The position numbers and the translations under genes were made by a program. Below are positions 36,356 to 45,891 of a stretch of DNA of 64,000 bases, one piece after another. The stretch is from Aquitalea magnusonii (GTDB taxonomy: Bacteria; Pseudomonadota; Gammaproteobacteria; Burkholderiales; Chromobacteriaceae): NCBI RefSeq assembly GCF_002217795.2, contig NZ_AP018823.1:2170001-2234000 (forward strand), written 5' to 3'. The notes under the pieces are model-generated. The model was given only the letters and a program-made list of their open reading frames with translations. It was not told the origin of the DNA and searched no databases. The number at the start of each line of letters is the position of its first letter. Positions within the stretch are counted from its first letter, which is position 1.

Positions 36356-36535
36356 CTAGAGTTTGGCAATCTGATAGATCAGGTTGAGATCGATATCGAA
36401 TACATCGGAACCGGCTGGGCCTGGCGGCCCAGGAGGGCCTTGCCGAGCGACATCAACAATGGTTTCTCGCTCGGTGATAGTGACTTCAAGAACCTCGCGG
36501 GCTGGGGTTGTCGTCAGTTCAATCACTTCAGTCAT
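36356..36535 (-). CDS. Collagen-like mini-protein (59 residues)
   Basis: A short ORF whose ATG overlaps the stop of the preceding gene (ATGA) and which ends 8 bases before the stalk ATG. The protein has a beta-like N-half (VIELTTTPAREVLEVTITER) and then three Gly-X-Y turns, GPPGPPGPAG, then SDVFDIDLNLIYQI. A collagen-like triplet helps trimer formation, so it may join fibre parts to the baseplate. I know this kind of short protein from phage tail regions but not a named family. Confidence 0.65.
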   Translation of the reverse strand: MTEVIELTTTPAREVLEVTITERETIVDVARQGPPGPPGPAGSDVFDIDLNLIYQIAKL

Positions 36536-36888
36536 GCCAATACCCCCGGCAGGACTTCAATCCGGCCTGTCATGAACGGGTCAACCCGGCGAGGCTCCGG
36601 CCCAGGCCATTTAACGCGCAGGTTAAACACAGCATCACGCCAGATGTACGTGCGGGTGATCGCCTCCTCAATGCGGAGGGTGATAGCGTTGCCGTTTACG
36701 GTGATACCGGCATTGGCAGTCGTGAGATGGATCAGGGCGGTAGCGTTATCTGTGCTGGACTTTGCAACCAGTTCAAACTCGGCTCCGGTCAGATCAACCG
36801 GTTGACCACCCGCAGTCCATTCCCAGGTATGCAAGAAGGTGCAGCCCTGGACGATGGTTAACGGGTCTTTACGGACATAGGGGAGCAA
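36532..36888 (-). CDS. Phage tail-region protein, TTG start
   Basis: 118 residues, beta-rich (VDLTGAEFELVAKSS; NAITLRIEEAITRTYIW; VFNLRVKWPG). The start is TTG at 36888 with GAGGTG five bases upstream; no ATG in frame and a TGA just above. First gene of the fibre block, 40 bp below a candidate late promoter. It resembles BppU-like N-terminal tail domains in its strand pattern, but I do not claim the family. Confidence 0.65.
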   Translation of the reverse strand: MLPYVRKDPLTIVQGCTFLHTWEWTAGGQPVDLTGAEFELVAKSSTDNATALIHLTTANAGITVNGNAITLRIEEAITRTYIWRDAVFNLRVKWPGPEPRRVDPFMTGRIEVLPGVLA

Positions 36889-36906
36889 TGGGGCACCTCA
36901 AAACAA

Positions 36907-36940
36907 AACACCGGACATTGAGAGCCAAGTGTCCGGTGTT
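36907..36940 (-). terminator. Hairpin between tail block and fibre block
   Basis: Perfect 11-bp stem (AACACCGGACA and complement) with a 12-base loop. On the minus strand it runs into TTGTTTTG, so it could terminate part of the tail transcript, or act in the leader of the fibre block. Confidence 0.55.
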
Positions 36941-36973
36941 TCTGCTGAGGAGGAACGGGGGAAGGAGTTCGTA
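36928..36973 (-). promoter_or_regulatory. Candidate late promoter 4 (fibre block)
   Basis: Minus-strand box TACGAACTCCTTCCC (36973-36959), one substitution and one base shorter than the 17-bp box seen upstream of the lysis and protease genes. The hexamer GACACT lies exactly 25 bp downstream (36933-36928). The weakest of the four, and it overlaps the hairpin at 36907-36940. Confidence 0.5.
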
Positions 36974-36980
36974 CAGATAG

Positions 36981-38168
36981 TCAGACAAAGAAAAACGACT
37001 CATCCCCTTCGTTGTCCGACAGGTAGATTTTGCCCGGTGCAATCGCCCGCAGGTAGACCGCATCAGGGCTGGACTTGATGACCGCACTGCCGATGTAGGG
37101 CGAGGCTGCCAGCGCGTCACCGAAGCCGGCATAGTTTATATGCTTGGTACCACCTTCCGGGACATCATGGCACTGCAGGCTAAACACATTGCCGGCATGG
37201 AGTGTGAAGGTATGTCCCACTATCGAGGTACGTGGATAGACGACATCGATAAACACTTCGTCCCCCAGCAGCCAGGCTGACATTGTCCGATCGTAGATGC
37301 CGTGCTCCTGCAAGTAGGGTTCTATATAAGCCCACCCGATGTTCGTATTCCCGCCCATGTCGTGGACCACATCCTTGTACTCGGCCAATGGTTTGCCATT
37401 AATCTCATAGCGCACATGAAAGACGGTCTGGTAGAGCGTTGTACTTTCTGTGTGGCCTGCTGGACCAACTGGAAAAGAGACCTCTCCCAGAAAGACAGTG
37501 CCGCTGAGATTGACGACATCGATGTTATGCACCGTATTTTTCTCAATATCGACCACGCGGCCAATGCTGTCGTTGTAGCGGGTGTAAGCCAGGGTGACAT
37601 CGTAGCGAACCTTGCTTGAAGTTCTTTCGTTGATGACACCGGTTTTTTTCTCCACACTGACAGCAACATCATAAAAATACCTGCCGTCGTAGACCACTAC
37701 ACAGCGGCCATCCAGCGATGAACATACCCACTTCGGACTGAAGACTGGCGCATCGCCTGAAACTGTCACGTTAAATGCCGGCCTTACCGATGAACTTCCA
37801 AGATCAGTCATCGCCGCACCAGCCGGCGCACCAATCCACAAAACCTCACCAGGTGCGATAGGAAACAGCCAGCCAACGTCGACGGCGGAAAATAACGGTA
37901 CGGGAAATCGGTACTTCCCAGCGTATAAGCATGGATTCGGCCCATACGACCAAACCTCACGGCGCGCACCAGGAACGTTATGCGGTGCAGAAGGCACAAT
38001 GGCCCGGTTGCAGTAAGCAGGCCAAGACTTCACATCTGGAAAATTGTAAAACGGGCTTGCACCCTCCCAAGAAAACCGTTGACCATCATCCCGTACAAAT
38101 ACACCCTGCCCATTTGAAACGTTCTCAACGTGGCCACCAAAAAAGCCCATGCTGACCGGCACTATCAT
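36981..38168 (-). CDS. Phage tail/baseplate-region protein, unknown
   Basis: 395 residues, beta-rich with many aromatic residues, no signal peptide or membrane segment. The ATG overlaps the previous stop (ATGA). Position between the hub and the fibre genes suggests a distal tail or baseplate component. I do not recognise the family. The G+C content is lower than in the neighbouring head genes. GGGAAG precedes the start. Confidence 0.6.
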   Translation of the reverse strand: MIVPVSMGFFGGHVENVSNGQGVFVRDDGQRFSWEGASPFYNFPDVKSWPAYCNRAIVPSAPHNVPGARREVWSYGPNPCLYAGKYRFPVPLFSAVDVGWLFPIAPGEVLWIGAPAGAAMTDLGSSSVRPAFNVTVSGDAPVFSPKWVCSSLDGRCVVVYDGRYFYDVAVSVEKKTGVINERTSSKVRYDVTLAYTRYNDSIGRVVDIEKNTVHNIDVVNLSGTVFLGEVSFPVGPAGHTESTTLYQTVFHVRYEINGKPLAEYKDVVHDMGGNTNIGWAYIEPYLQEHGIYDRTMSAWLLGDEVFIDVVYPRTSIVGHTFTLHAGNVFSLQCHDVPEGGTKHINYAGFGDALAASPYIGSAVIKSSPDAVYLRAIAPGKIYLSDNEGDESFFFV

Positions 38169-38539
38169 GATGGCAGCTTCCCACTAAGGGTAATGGTGAC
38201 GGACGTTCCGGTAATAGCATTACCGGAGGCATCAGATTCCGCCAGGGTGATGGTTTTAACCGGCACCATCCCGATGGCGAATAGCCCATCACTGGTGAAC
38301 TTGGTGGCCAGCTCTGTAGATACATCTCCCCATGTCCTGGCCGTTTCCACATAGGCCGCAGCCAGCCCGGCACTACCGGCACCGCTGACCGCTTCCTTGG
38401 CCTTACCCCGGAAGATACCTCCGGCAATGCCACCCGGCCCGCTGACTGCCGGAAGGCTGCCGCTTGCAGACGGTTGATTGTTCTGACCAGCGAGAGCCTT
38501 GGCGACTTCTGCTGCTTGCTGTGTATTCATCCGCGCCAT
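38165..38539 (-). CDS. Phage tail-region protein, unknown (Gly/Ala-rich)
   Basis: 124 residues: a helical N-terminus (NTQQAAEVAKALAGQNN), a Gly/Ser/Ala-rich middle (GPGGIAGGIFRGKAKEAVSG), and a beta end (KTITLAESDASGNAITGT). Not a family I know. It begins 3 bp after the previous stop and overlaps the next gene by 4 bp, so it belongs to the tail operon. Confidence 0.6.
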   Translation of the reverse strand: MARMNTQQAAEVAKALAGQNNQPSASGSLPAVSGPGGIAGGIFRGKAKEAVSGAGSAGLAAAYVETARTWGDVSTELATKFTSDGLFAIGMVPVKTITLAESDASGNAITGTSVTITLSGKLPS

Positions 38540-38542
38540 CGC

Positions 38543-38902
38543 TCAGCCCTCATAGATCGGGTTAGTGACCAGGGAGACATTGCTGTATTCCCCATCCGCC
38601 AGCGCGGACTGGTCGACCAGCAACCACACGGCCTGCATGCCACTAACCACCTGGCCCAGATCGACGGATGCACTGGCGCTGGCCAGTGCAGACAGTGAGG
38701 TGGCCAGGTGGATGGCGCTGGCTGGCACACCCGGCAGTACTGCATTGGCAGTCAACGTGATGCTGCCACCACTCGCGGCCTGGGCCTGGGCGGTTCCATC
38801 CGTCCCCACCCAGATCCGGGTAGCCGTGCCGCCCTTGATGGCCAGGCTGGCCAGCGGCAGGGTCCGGCCCGCGTCTTCATAAAACCCAAAGGTCAGACTC
38901 AT
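38543..38902 (-). CDS. Phage tail-region protein, unknown
   Basis: 119 residues, beta-rich with Ala/Ser-rich loops; starts MSLTFGFYEDAGRTL. The start overlaps the hub stop (ATGA). Its beginning resembles short tail proteins that follow the hub gene in B3-like phages, but no function is assigned. Confidence 0.6.
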   Translation of the reverse strand: MSLTFGFYEDAGRTLPLASLAIKGGTATRIWVGTDGTAQAQAASGGSITLTANAVLPGVPASAIHLATSLSALASASASVDLGQVVSGMQAVWLLVDQSALADGEYSNVSLVTNPIYEG

Positions 38903-41046
38903 CGCATTTCCAGGGTATCGACCGGGATGGCCACGCTGATGTTGTAGGCCAGCTCCCGCGAAACAGGGTCAGTTAAAAACACCGGAATATCCGGCACTGC
39001 AATCGCCACTTCATGCGGATATTCTGAGCTGGTATCACCTGCGGCTCCGGTGGTGTAGCCGGTGGTGGTGGCACTGTAGGTTCCCAGTCCCTCCAGGCAG
39101 GTACCCAGATCCGCGCTATCTGCCTGGGACATGTTCGGCAGACTGGTGAGTTCCGGGGCCAGAATCGGATCGCTATTGGCGGTACCGGCAGCCACCAGCC
39201 CGGAAATAGCCAGTTCCACATCGGTGATGGCACTGCCGGCAGAGGTGTCGTAATGCTCTACCAGGCGTGCCACCTTGCCGCTGGCCAGCATGTCGACACT
39301 GTTCACGGTCACTCCCATGTCCACATCCAGCAGTGGGTTACTTTGCGCTTTGAATTGCACTCGGGTGGTCCGGTGCGATGCCAGGATCTGGCGACGGGCG
39401 ATGGCCGCCAGCGTCTGCAGCGCAAGGTTCGCATCATCACGACTCGCACTGGCCAGCGTTGTCAGGTCCGTGGTGGTGGTGCCGATATCAGGCTGCATGG
39501 TGGTCGATTCCGTCCAGGCCGTCGCATCAAACAGACCAGAGGCATCCATGCTGACTGTCTGACCCTGACGCTTCAGGGTGCCCAGCGCGGCCACGCTATC
39601 CGGGGCCTGGACGGTAATCCGCCAGCGTTCGGTCATGGACTGCACCACACGACGAGCAATTTGCAGTACAGCGCCGGCACAGCGCGGGTCGTCGGCAGCC
39701 GGGCCGGTATAGTCGTTGCGGAAGGTCAGGATAGCTACTGCGCTCGATGGCGGGTTGCCGGAAATGATTGCTCCAGAAGCATCGACATAGCCAACGTACT
39801 GGGTGCCTTGCAGCGGAGCGGTCCAGGCCTCCGAGCGCAGCTTCCAGCCACTGCTCTCCACGGCTGAACGGAACAGGCTCTTTTCGGGCAGCTTGAACGG
39901 CTTGCCATTACGGCCCTGGACGAACTGACCATAGGACAGGCCCATGCTCCAGTTGATGACGCGGCGGTACTCATGCAGGCGCGGGTAGCGATACTGCAGG
40001 CTGCAATCCACGACCTGCTCCATGGCCGACTCGCTGGTCACCGCGCTACCTTTGCCATCTCGTGCCACCTGGAATGGCGTGCCCCACATGATGCATGCTG
40101 CTGCGCCGGCACTGAGTGTGACCTTTGGGGTATAGCGGCCATCGGCCAGAACCTTGGTCGTGACGGACCAGGAGCCGGTGCTTCCTGCCACGGCGGTCAG
40201 CACCTGGCCAGCAATGTCCACCCGGATATTCATGCCAGGCACGGCGATACCGGTCAGGGTTGGCTGGGGATTGTTGGTCAGGGTTTTATTGTCAGCAAGA
40301 TGACAAATCGGGGTAGTGCTGACCGGCTGGACGCCAATATTGTCATTGGTGACCAGGTTGACCACGGACTGACGGGCAGCCGGCTGGATCGCAAGCGATC
40401 CGTCTGCCAGATCGTCGTCCGTCAACGTCAGCCGGGAAGCCAGACCGGCCCACGGCGTCAGCCGGGGTGCGCCATACACATCAAGATCATAGGCGGCGGG
40501 CAGCGTGGACAGACGGTCCTGGGCGTACTGCAGGCTGTCGGCATAGCGGGCAAACACATGGGGCGACCAGAAGCCACCGAGCAATGCATCCAGCTCGGTG
40601 CGCGTGGCCAGGGCCAGCGAGTCGCGCCGGCCATCCGTACCATGCAGGGTGGCAATGCCGGTTTCAGCGTCAATCTCCGGCAATGCAACACGCCCGGTAA
40701 ACCGGCGTACCCAGGCACTCAGGCGGGTGTGCTGCACATCAATGAGCAGGACTGCGCCAGAAAGACTGGCAAACGACTCGCCAGCAACCAGGAGCAGCCT
40801 GACCGTGGCGATACGGGCCGAGTCCTCCTCGGCTTCGATAGTGACTTCCCCGGCAATGCGGTCAGAGACATCCACCCCACCCAGCGTCACCCTGACATCC
40901 CATGCCTCGGCGGGTAGAGACTGGGCATGCGCAACGGTAATCACAAGCGGCAAAGAGACGGTCTGTCCAGCATGAACCGTTGAACCAGCAGAAGCCGAAG
41001 ACAGACCGATCGGGGTTTCACCAAACGGAGACAAGCCGAACATCAT
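38899..41046 (-). CDS. Tail hub/baseplate protein (B3-like)
   Basis: 715 residues, the largest protein after tape measure and fibre. The N-terminal part has beta strands (WDVRVTLGGVDVSDRIAGEV; RIATVRLLLV) like the first domains of gp27/gpD-type hub proteins, followed by FTGRVALPEIDAETGIATLH. The middle and end hold further barrel-like and loop regions (LASGKVARLVEHYD). Coming two genes after the tape measure gene on a non-contractile tail, it most likely forms the central hub at the tail tip. It shares a 4-bp overlap with each neighbour. Confidence 0.65.
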   Translation of the reverse strand: MMFGLSPFGETPIGLSSASAGSTVHAGQTVSLPLVITVAHAQSLPAEAWDVRVTLGGVDVSDRIAGEVTIEAEEDSARIATVRLLLVAGESFASLSGAVLLIDVQHTRLSAWVRRFTGRVALPEIDAETGIATLHGTDGRRDSLALATRTELDALLGGFWSPHVFARYADSLQYAQDRLSTLPAAYDLDVYGAPRLTPWAGLASRLTLTDDDLADGSLAIQPAARQSVVNLVTNDNIGVQPVSTTPICHLADNKTLTNNPQPTLTGIAVPGMNIRVDIAGQVLTAVAGSTGSWSVTTKVLADGRYTPKVTLSAGAAACIMWGTPFQVARDGKGSAVTSESAMEQVVDCSLQYRYPRLHEYRRVINWSMGLSYGQFVQGRNGKPFKLPEKSLFRSAVESSGWKLRSEAWTAPLQGTQYVGYVDASGAIISGNPPSSAVAILTFRNDYTGPAADDPRCAGAVLQIARRVVQSMTERWRITVQAPDSVAALGTLKRQGQTVSMDASGLFDATAWTESTTMQPDIGTTTTDLTTLASASRDDANLALQTLAAIARRQILASHRTTRVQFKAQSNPLLDVDMGVTVNSVDMLASGKVARLVEHYDTSAGSAITDVELAISGLVAAGTANSDPILAPELTSLPNMSQADSADLGTCLEGLGTYSATTTGYTTGAAGDTSSEYPHEVAIAVPDIPVFLTDPVSRELAYNISVAIPVDTLEMR

Positions 41047-41690
41047 GATGGTGTGCCGCCACCGTTATTGATGATGGCTGGCATATCAAACCAGTTCAGC
41101 TCACCAGTCAGCTTTTGTTCCTGGATGACGACATAGCCACGGCTGGTAAACGCGCATAGCAATACCAGGGCTTTATCCCCTTCCGCAATCTCGGGAAAAA
41201 CGTATCTCACCCCATTGGGGCTATATGGCGCTTGGAAGTAGTGAGTAGTTGCAGAAACCCATGCATTGTCCTGCACCTTATAAGGAAGCAATACCGGAGA
41301 AAAGTTAACCAGGAACTGAATATCTTCCGCCATGAGGGGAAGATAAACCCTGGCTCCGTTGGGAATGGGTTTACTGGCATCATCAAAAGACACCGCATTG
41401 GTTGCCATCCCTCTGCCGACCTTCTCGGCATAAACATGCCCCTCCATTGCATAAGCAACGCCAGGTTGGCGATAGGTCACACCATCAACTACCCATTCAA
41501 ATACAAGATTCGCATAAGAATTGGGAAACTGGAGCAGGATGGTATCCAGATTGATCCAGTTCGCGAGCTGGGGTGTTCCCGTTCCAACCCATTCAGCAGT
41601 CAGCGTGGTTTCCCAGCCATCCAGATAAACAGCCTGACCAGGATTCGGTGCAACACGGGGGTAATAATCACTATTCGGGGTTGCCATCAT
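41043..41690 (-). CDS. Distal tail protein, unknown
   Basis: 215 residues, rich in aromatic residues and Pro (PNPGQAVYLDGWETTLTAEW; FPEIAEGDKALVLLCAFTSRG). GAGGAGCA precedes ATGATG. Co-located with tail hub genes; in B3-like phages the genes between tape measure and hub code for small tip proteins. I cannot name a family. Confidence 0.6.
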   Translation of the reverse strand: MMATPNSDYYPRVAPNPGQAVYLDGWETTLTAEWVGTGTPQLANWINLDTILLQFPNSYANLVFEWVVDGVTYRQPGVAYAMEGHVYAEKVGRGMATNAVSFDDASKPIPNGARVYLPLMAEDIQFLVNFSPVLLPYKVQDNAWVSATTHYFQAPYSPNGVRYVFPEIAEGDKALVLLCAFTSRGYVVIQEQKLTGELNWFDMPAIINNGGGTPS

Positions 41691-42112
41691 TGCTCCTCAA
41701 AATGCAGATTCCAGCCCCAGCTTGCGGAGCGGATATCGGTGTTCTCGGCAATCGTGATAAAGCCGGTCAGGCGCGGCCAGTAGTAATACATGCCATTGCG
41801 GACCACGCCTGGGATATCCGGGCGTTCACTGACTACCGTGCCAATCGGCACCGCCCTGGGGGCGGCGCAGTCCAGAACGTGGGGGGCGGTTTGATCCAGG
41901 GCAGCCAGCGGTGCCGGCATCCAACCGGTGGCGGCGATATCGGAACGAATCTTCTCCCAGCGGGACTGCATCACGCCCCGGCCGGAGCGCATGCGCAGCA
42001 GATTGCGCCCGCCGGCACGTTCATAGGTCTGCGTTAATTTCACAACGGCCTTGATCGGAATTAACGTGCCATCAATGCCCAGCGTCAGTGCGTATTCGTG
42101 GACGTTTGCCAT
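41687..42112 (-). CDS. Tail tip protein (Dit-like position), unknown
   Basis: 141 residues, beginning MANVHEYALTLGIDGTLIPI. It includes KLTQTYERAGGRNLLRMRSG, and WGWNLHFEEQ at the end. It starts directly after the tape measure gene, which is where distal tail (Dit) proteins are coded in siphophages. The fold is not evident from sequence. AAGG precedes the ATG. Confidence 0.6.
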   Translation of the reverse strand: MANVHEYALTLGIDGTLIPIKAVVKLTQTYERAGGRNLLRMRSGRGVMQSRWEKIRSDIAATGWMPAPLAALDQTAPHVLDCAAPRAVPIGTVVSERPDIPGVVRNGMYYYWPRLTGFITIAENTDIRSASWGWNLHFEEQ

Positions 42113-42114
42113 GT

Positions 42115-45100
42115 TCAGCCTTGTTTCAGGTTCATCAGGGTTGCGGCCTTCACCAGTTGCTGGACTGCATCGTCATCGCCATAGAGCGGCACCGGCGCGG
42201 CCTGGCCTGGCAGGTAGATATTGAGCGGGGTCTTCTGGCTGGCCGGGCTGGCGGCCGCAGCAGCCTGCATGGTCGGAATGCCCGCCATGGCCCGGCTCAC
42301 TGCCGGCAGCTGGCCAACGGCACCGCCCACGGCAAAGCGTGGCAGGCGCATCTGGTTAATGGCATGCAGCAGGCCGGGGCCGTAGTAGCTGGTGGCCGCT
42401 GCCTTGACCACGAATTCACCATTGCTCAGCCAACTGAGGATGCTGTCCGAGGTGCCGGTACCGGGGCCAGAAATGGCACCGCCTTCGGCATTGGACTGGA
42501 TTTCAGACAGGGGGCGGTCAGCCAGGCCCAGTGCGCTGCGGGCATCGGTACGGTACTTGCCATCCGGTCCCACCAGCTCCACGGCAATCCTGATCGGCTT
42601 GGCCGTCGCTGCTTGCTGGATACGGTTCATCATGCTGTCCATATCCTGCAGGGCCTGCTGGTCGTTGATGCTGACCGAGATATCCAGCTTTTGTACCGCA
42701 GCAGCGGCAGCCTTGATGGCTTCGATCTGCTCCAGGGCCTTTTGCATGGTTGATTTGGCTGTTTTCTCCATGCTGGCATCCGCGCTGTCCTGGGCGCGGC
42801 CGGCTTGGTCATTCATGAAGTTGAATTCGCCCTCGGTAATCTTGCCGTTCGTGCGCAACTGGTTGATCACCTCCATCACCCGGCTGAATGCCGTTTCAGC
42901 GGCAGAGGCATCGCGGGCGGCTTTCTGGAAATCGCTATCCAGTCCGGTATTGCCGGCTGTCTGCTGGCTGGTCGCAGCCTTGCGAGCAAGCTCATTGGCC
43001 TTGCGCAGGCTTTCGTAGTAGTCAGTGACACCCTGCGGCTCTGCGGCCTTGGCTGCAGGGTCGACCGCTTTATTGTTGGCCCATGCGTCCTGGTGCTTCT
43101 TGCGATCCGCAACCGCCGCTTGCAGCTGCTCGTTGGCCTTGTCGTAGAGCTTCTGTTCCTTGGCCAGCGCTACCGCCAGCGTCTCCAGCTGGCCGGCCTT
43201 GATGGCCTTCACCTGGTTGCCGTAGGTAGTTTCCTGCTTCAGCCGTTGCGCCTGGTAATCGTCCAGCGCCTTGAGCGCTTTCTTGTAGGTGACAGCCTCG
43301 GCCAGGTATTTCTGGTATTCGGGGTCTTGGTCAGACACTCCACCGGCACGGGTCACGTTCCGGGCGCGCAGGTTGGCTTGGTCGATCTGGATCTGGCGGG
43401 CGCGGTCCAGGTTCTCGCGGTAGGTTTTGAGCTGGGCGGTAGTCGCGCTGGCCAGCTCTTCTGCCGTGTAGACCCGCGTGACCGAGCCGGTGCCGCCAGA
43501 GCGGGCTGCTTGCTGCTGCAGTCGATTGATTTCCTCCAGCTTCTGCCGCTTTTGCTCCAGGGCATCCGCTTCCATCTTGTGGAGGTCAATAGTGTTGCTG
43601 ATGATGGGTTCAAGGGCAGCGTATGCGGCATAGGCCACGGTGCCAAAGACAGTAAAGCGGGCAATCAGCGCCGCAATGCCCGCCAGCGAGGTCGTAGAGG
43701 TGAGGGCAACTTCGGCGGTGACACCTGACCAGGCTTTCTGTGCCACGCTAGCCGCTTTGCTCCAGGCGACCCCCGACTGGATTGCCCCCTTGCCAGTGAC
43801 CACATCCAGCATGCTGCCTATCGACTGTGCTTCTTTCAGCGTCCTCAGAGCAGTAGCCGCTTTGGTAGCTGCAGTAGCAAAGGTCACCAGATCAGTAGCA
43901 AGGCCAGCAAATAGTTTCTTGGCAGCCAGCGCACCATAAACCGCAGCCACCGCAATGATTGCATCGTGATGCGCGGTGATGAACTTGGCAGTACCGATGG
44001 CGATCTTGCCCAGGGCCTGCAGCGCGTCTGCGATGTCGTGGGCGATCTTGGACAGTTCGCCGGTCTCTTTCATTTTCTGCAGCGCAGTCGTTAGCTGGGT
44101 GATGCTGTCCTTAGCAAACTGCAGCAGCCCGGCTTGGCCAATGCTGTCCAGGAACTCCTGCCACAGGTCGGTGGCATTCGACACCACGCCATTCCAGGTC
44201 TGCATCTGGGAGGCAGCCGCGCCAGCCGCATCGTTTTCCATTGCCTGCATCAATGCAGTGATGGCATCCCTGCCGAGCTGTCCGTTTTCGGACATCTTCA
44301 TCAGCTCTGCCGCTGACTTGTTCATTGCCTTGGACAGCAAGTCCCAGACCGGGACACCGGCCTCGTTGAGCTGCATGATCTCTTCGCCCTGCAGCTTCTG
44401 CTTTGTCCACGCTTGGCCCAGTGCCAGGGTGATGCGCTCCAGCATTTCCTGGGACGCACCCAGCTTGGCGGCCTGGTCGATGATGGCCTGCATGCTGCCG
44501 GCCGTCGGGTCCAGCCCGTAATTGCGCAGCCGGATATAAGTCTGGGTCAGGTTGGTGACCTGGAATGGGGTATTGACCGCCTGCTGCTTGATGTAAGCGA
44601 AGGCGTCACCGCCCTTGGTGGCCGACTTTTCAACGGCGTTTAACTGGGTGCGCAGGGTTTCAAACTGGCCAGCCGTGGACAGGATGCTGCGGGTCAGTGC
44701 CAGCGCAGCGTTGAGCGACACCACCGCACTGGCCATAGCCACCAGCTTGCCGGCACCGGTCATCAGGAAGCTGCTGGCTGGCATCGTGCCCTGCAGCTCG
44801 GCGCGCAGTTCAGCAATCCTGGCTTTGGTGGCCGTGGCCGCCCTGGACAGCTCGGCCATGCTGATTGCCGGGTTCTGGGTCAGGCGCGTGAATGCAGCAG
44901 ACACTTGCTGGATTTCGCGCTGGATGTCGGTCTGGGAGCGGATGCCCAGGACGTCACGGGCAGCACCTGTACGTTGTGCCTGGTTGACGGACGCAGAAGG
45001 AGCCGTAAACAGCTTGACCTCCTCGGCACCACCACGCAGCTCCTGGCGCAGGGCCGCAATACGGGCCTTGGTCGCGGCGGCGGCTCGGTCCAGCTCGTTA

Positions 45101-45891
45101 TGCGAAACCGTCCCGGTGGCAGCGAGGCGGTCATACGCTGCTTGCACCTGGCTGATTTCGCGGGTGATATCCAGCTCGGAGCGGATGCCCAGGACATCGC
45201 GGGCGGCACCAGTGCGGCGCACCTGGTTGACCGATGCAGATGGGGCTGCAAACAGCTTGACCTCTTCGGCACCGCCACGCAGTTCCTGGCGCAGGGCGGC
45301 AATCCGGGCCTTGGTCGCGGCGGCGGCTCGGTCCAGCTCGTTATGCGAAACCGTCCCGGTGGCTGCGAGGCGATCATAGGCCGCCTGCACCAGGTTAATT
45401 TCGCGGGTGATATCCAGCTCGGAACGGATGCCCAGGACATCGCGGGCAGCATTGGTACGGCGGTTCTGGATGACGTTTGCAGATGCTTTTGCAATCGCGC
45501 TGGCCATCTTGTCCTGCTCTGCAGCCAGGTTGCGGGTATCGACACCGGCCGCCGCCAGCGCTTGGCGCATGGAGACCACGGCTGCTACCTGGCCACGCAT
45601 GGCAGCCTCGGTCTTGCTGATCGCGGCCTCAGCCTTCGCCAGTTGCTGGCTTTGCTGCAGGGTGCCGCCACTTTCACCCAGTGCCTTGCGCACCTGCTCT
45701 GTGGTGGTCTTCAGCTTGACCAGGGCGGTGCCAGTGCTGTCTGCGTCTTCCTTGGCTTGCTTGAACAGGCTGATCTGCTTGGCCTTGTCCGACATGCCCT
45801 TGAGTGCCTGGCCATAGATGGTTTCCGCCTTGGTCACGGCAGTGACAAAGTCGGAGCTGTTGGCCTTGATCAGGTATTCCAGGGTTTTCAT
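42115..45891 (-). CDS. Tape measure protein
   Basis: 1258 residues, by far the longest gene of the prophage, placed just after the frameshifted chaperone gene, as always for tape measures. The N-third is helical and holds three 81-residue repeats (148-228, 229-309, 310-about 368; separate entry). Then a tape_meas_nterm-like domain (FETLRTQLNAVEKSATKGGD), hydrophobic segments at about 690-760, and a long coiled coil (about 800-1080). The Gly-rich end (GGAISGPGTGTSDSILSWLS) is a known tape measure C-terminal motif. Tape length sets tail length, roughly 0.15 nm per residue in lambda-like tails. Confidence 0.92.
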   Translation of the reverse strand: MKTLEYLIKANSSDFVTAVTKAETIYGQALKGMSDKAKQISLFKQAKEDADSTGTALVKLKTTTEQVRKALGESGGTLQQSQQLAKAEAAISKTEAAMRGQVAAVVSMRQALAAAGVDTRNLAAEQDKMASAIAKASANVIQNRRTNAARDVLGIRSELDITREINLVQAAYDRLAATGTVSHNELDRAAAATKARIAALRQELRGGAEEVKLFAAPSASVNQVRRTGAARDVLGIRSELDITREISQVQAAYDRLAATGTVSHNELDRAAAATKARIAALRQELRGGAEEVKLFTAPSASVNQAQRTGAARDVLGIRSQTDIQREIQQVSAAFTRLTQNPAISMAELSRAATATKARIAELRAELQGTMPASSFLMTGAGKLVAMASAVVSLNAALALTRSILSTAGQFETLRTQLNAVEKSATKGGDAFAYIKQQAVNTPFQVTNLTQTYIRLRNYGLDPTAGSMQAIIDQAAKLGASQEMLERITLALGQAWTKQKLQGEEIMQLNEAGVPVWDLLSKAMNKSAAELMKMSENGQLGRDAITALMQAMENDAAGAAASQMQTWNGVVSNATDLWQEFLDSIGQAGLLQFAKDSITQLTTALQKMKETGELSKIAHDIADALQALGKIAIGTAKFITAHHDAIIAVAAVYGALAAKKLFAGLATDLVTFATAATKAATALRTLKEAQSIGSMLDVVTGKGAIQSGVAWSKAASVAQKAWSGVTAEVALTSTTSLAGIAALIARFTVFGTVAYAAYAALEPIISNTIDLHKMEADALEQKRQKLEEINRLQQQAARSGGTGSVTRVYTAEELASATTAQLKTYRENLDRARQIQIDQANLRARNVTRAGGVSDQDPEYQKYLAEAVTYKKALKALDDYQAQRLKQETTYGNQVKAIKAGQLETLAVALAKEQKLYDKANEQLQAAVADRKKHQDAWANNKAVDPAAKAAEPQGVTDYYESLRKANELARKAATSQQTAGNTGLDSDFQKAARDASAAETAFSRVMEVINQLRTNGKITEGEFNFMNDQAGRAQDSADASMEKTAKSTMQKALEQIEAIKAAAAAVQKLDISVSINDQQALQDMDSMMNRIQQAATAKPIRIAVELVGPDGKYRTDARSALGLADRPLSEIQSNAEGGAISGPGTGTSDSILSWLSNGEFVVKAAATSYYGPGLLHAINQMRLPRFAVGGAVGQLPAVSRAMAGIPTMQAAAAASPASQKTPLNIYLPGQAAPVPLYGDDDAVQQLVKAATLMNLKQG
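44785..45450 (-). repeat. Triplicated 243-bp unit in the tape measure gene
   Basis: Units at 45450-45208, 45207-44965 and 44964-about 44785 code for 81 residues each (the last shortened), starting AARDVLGIRSELD or AARDVLGIRSQTD. Units 1 and 2 are nearly identical even in DNA; unit 3 is more diverged after its first 12 residues. Confidence 0.85.

Noticed and set aside
44785..45450. CRISPR or other short-repeat array
   Set aside because: The unit is 243 bp, coding, and in frame with the tape measure.
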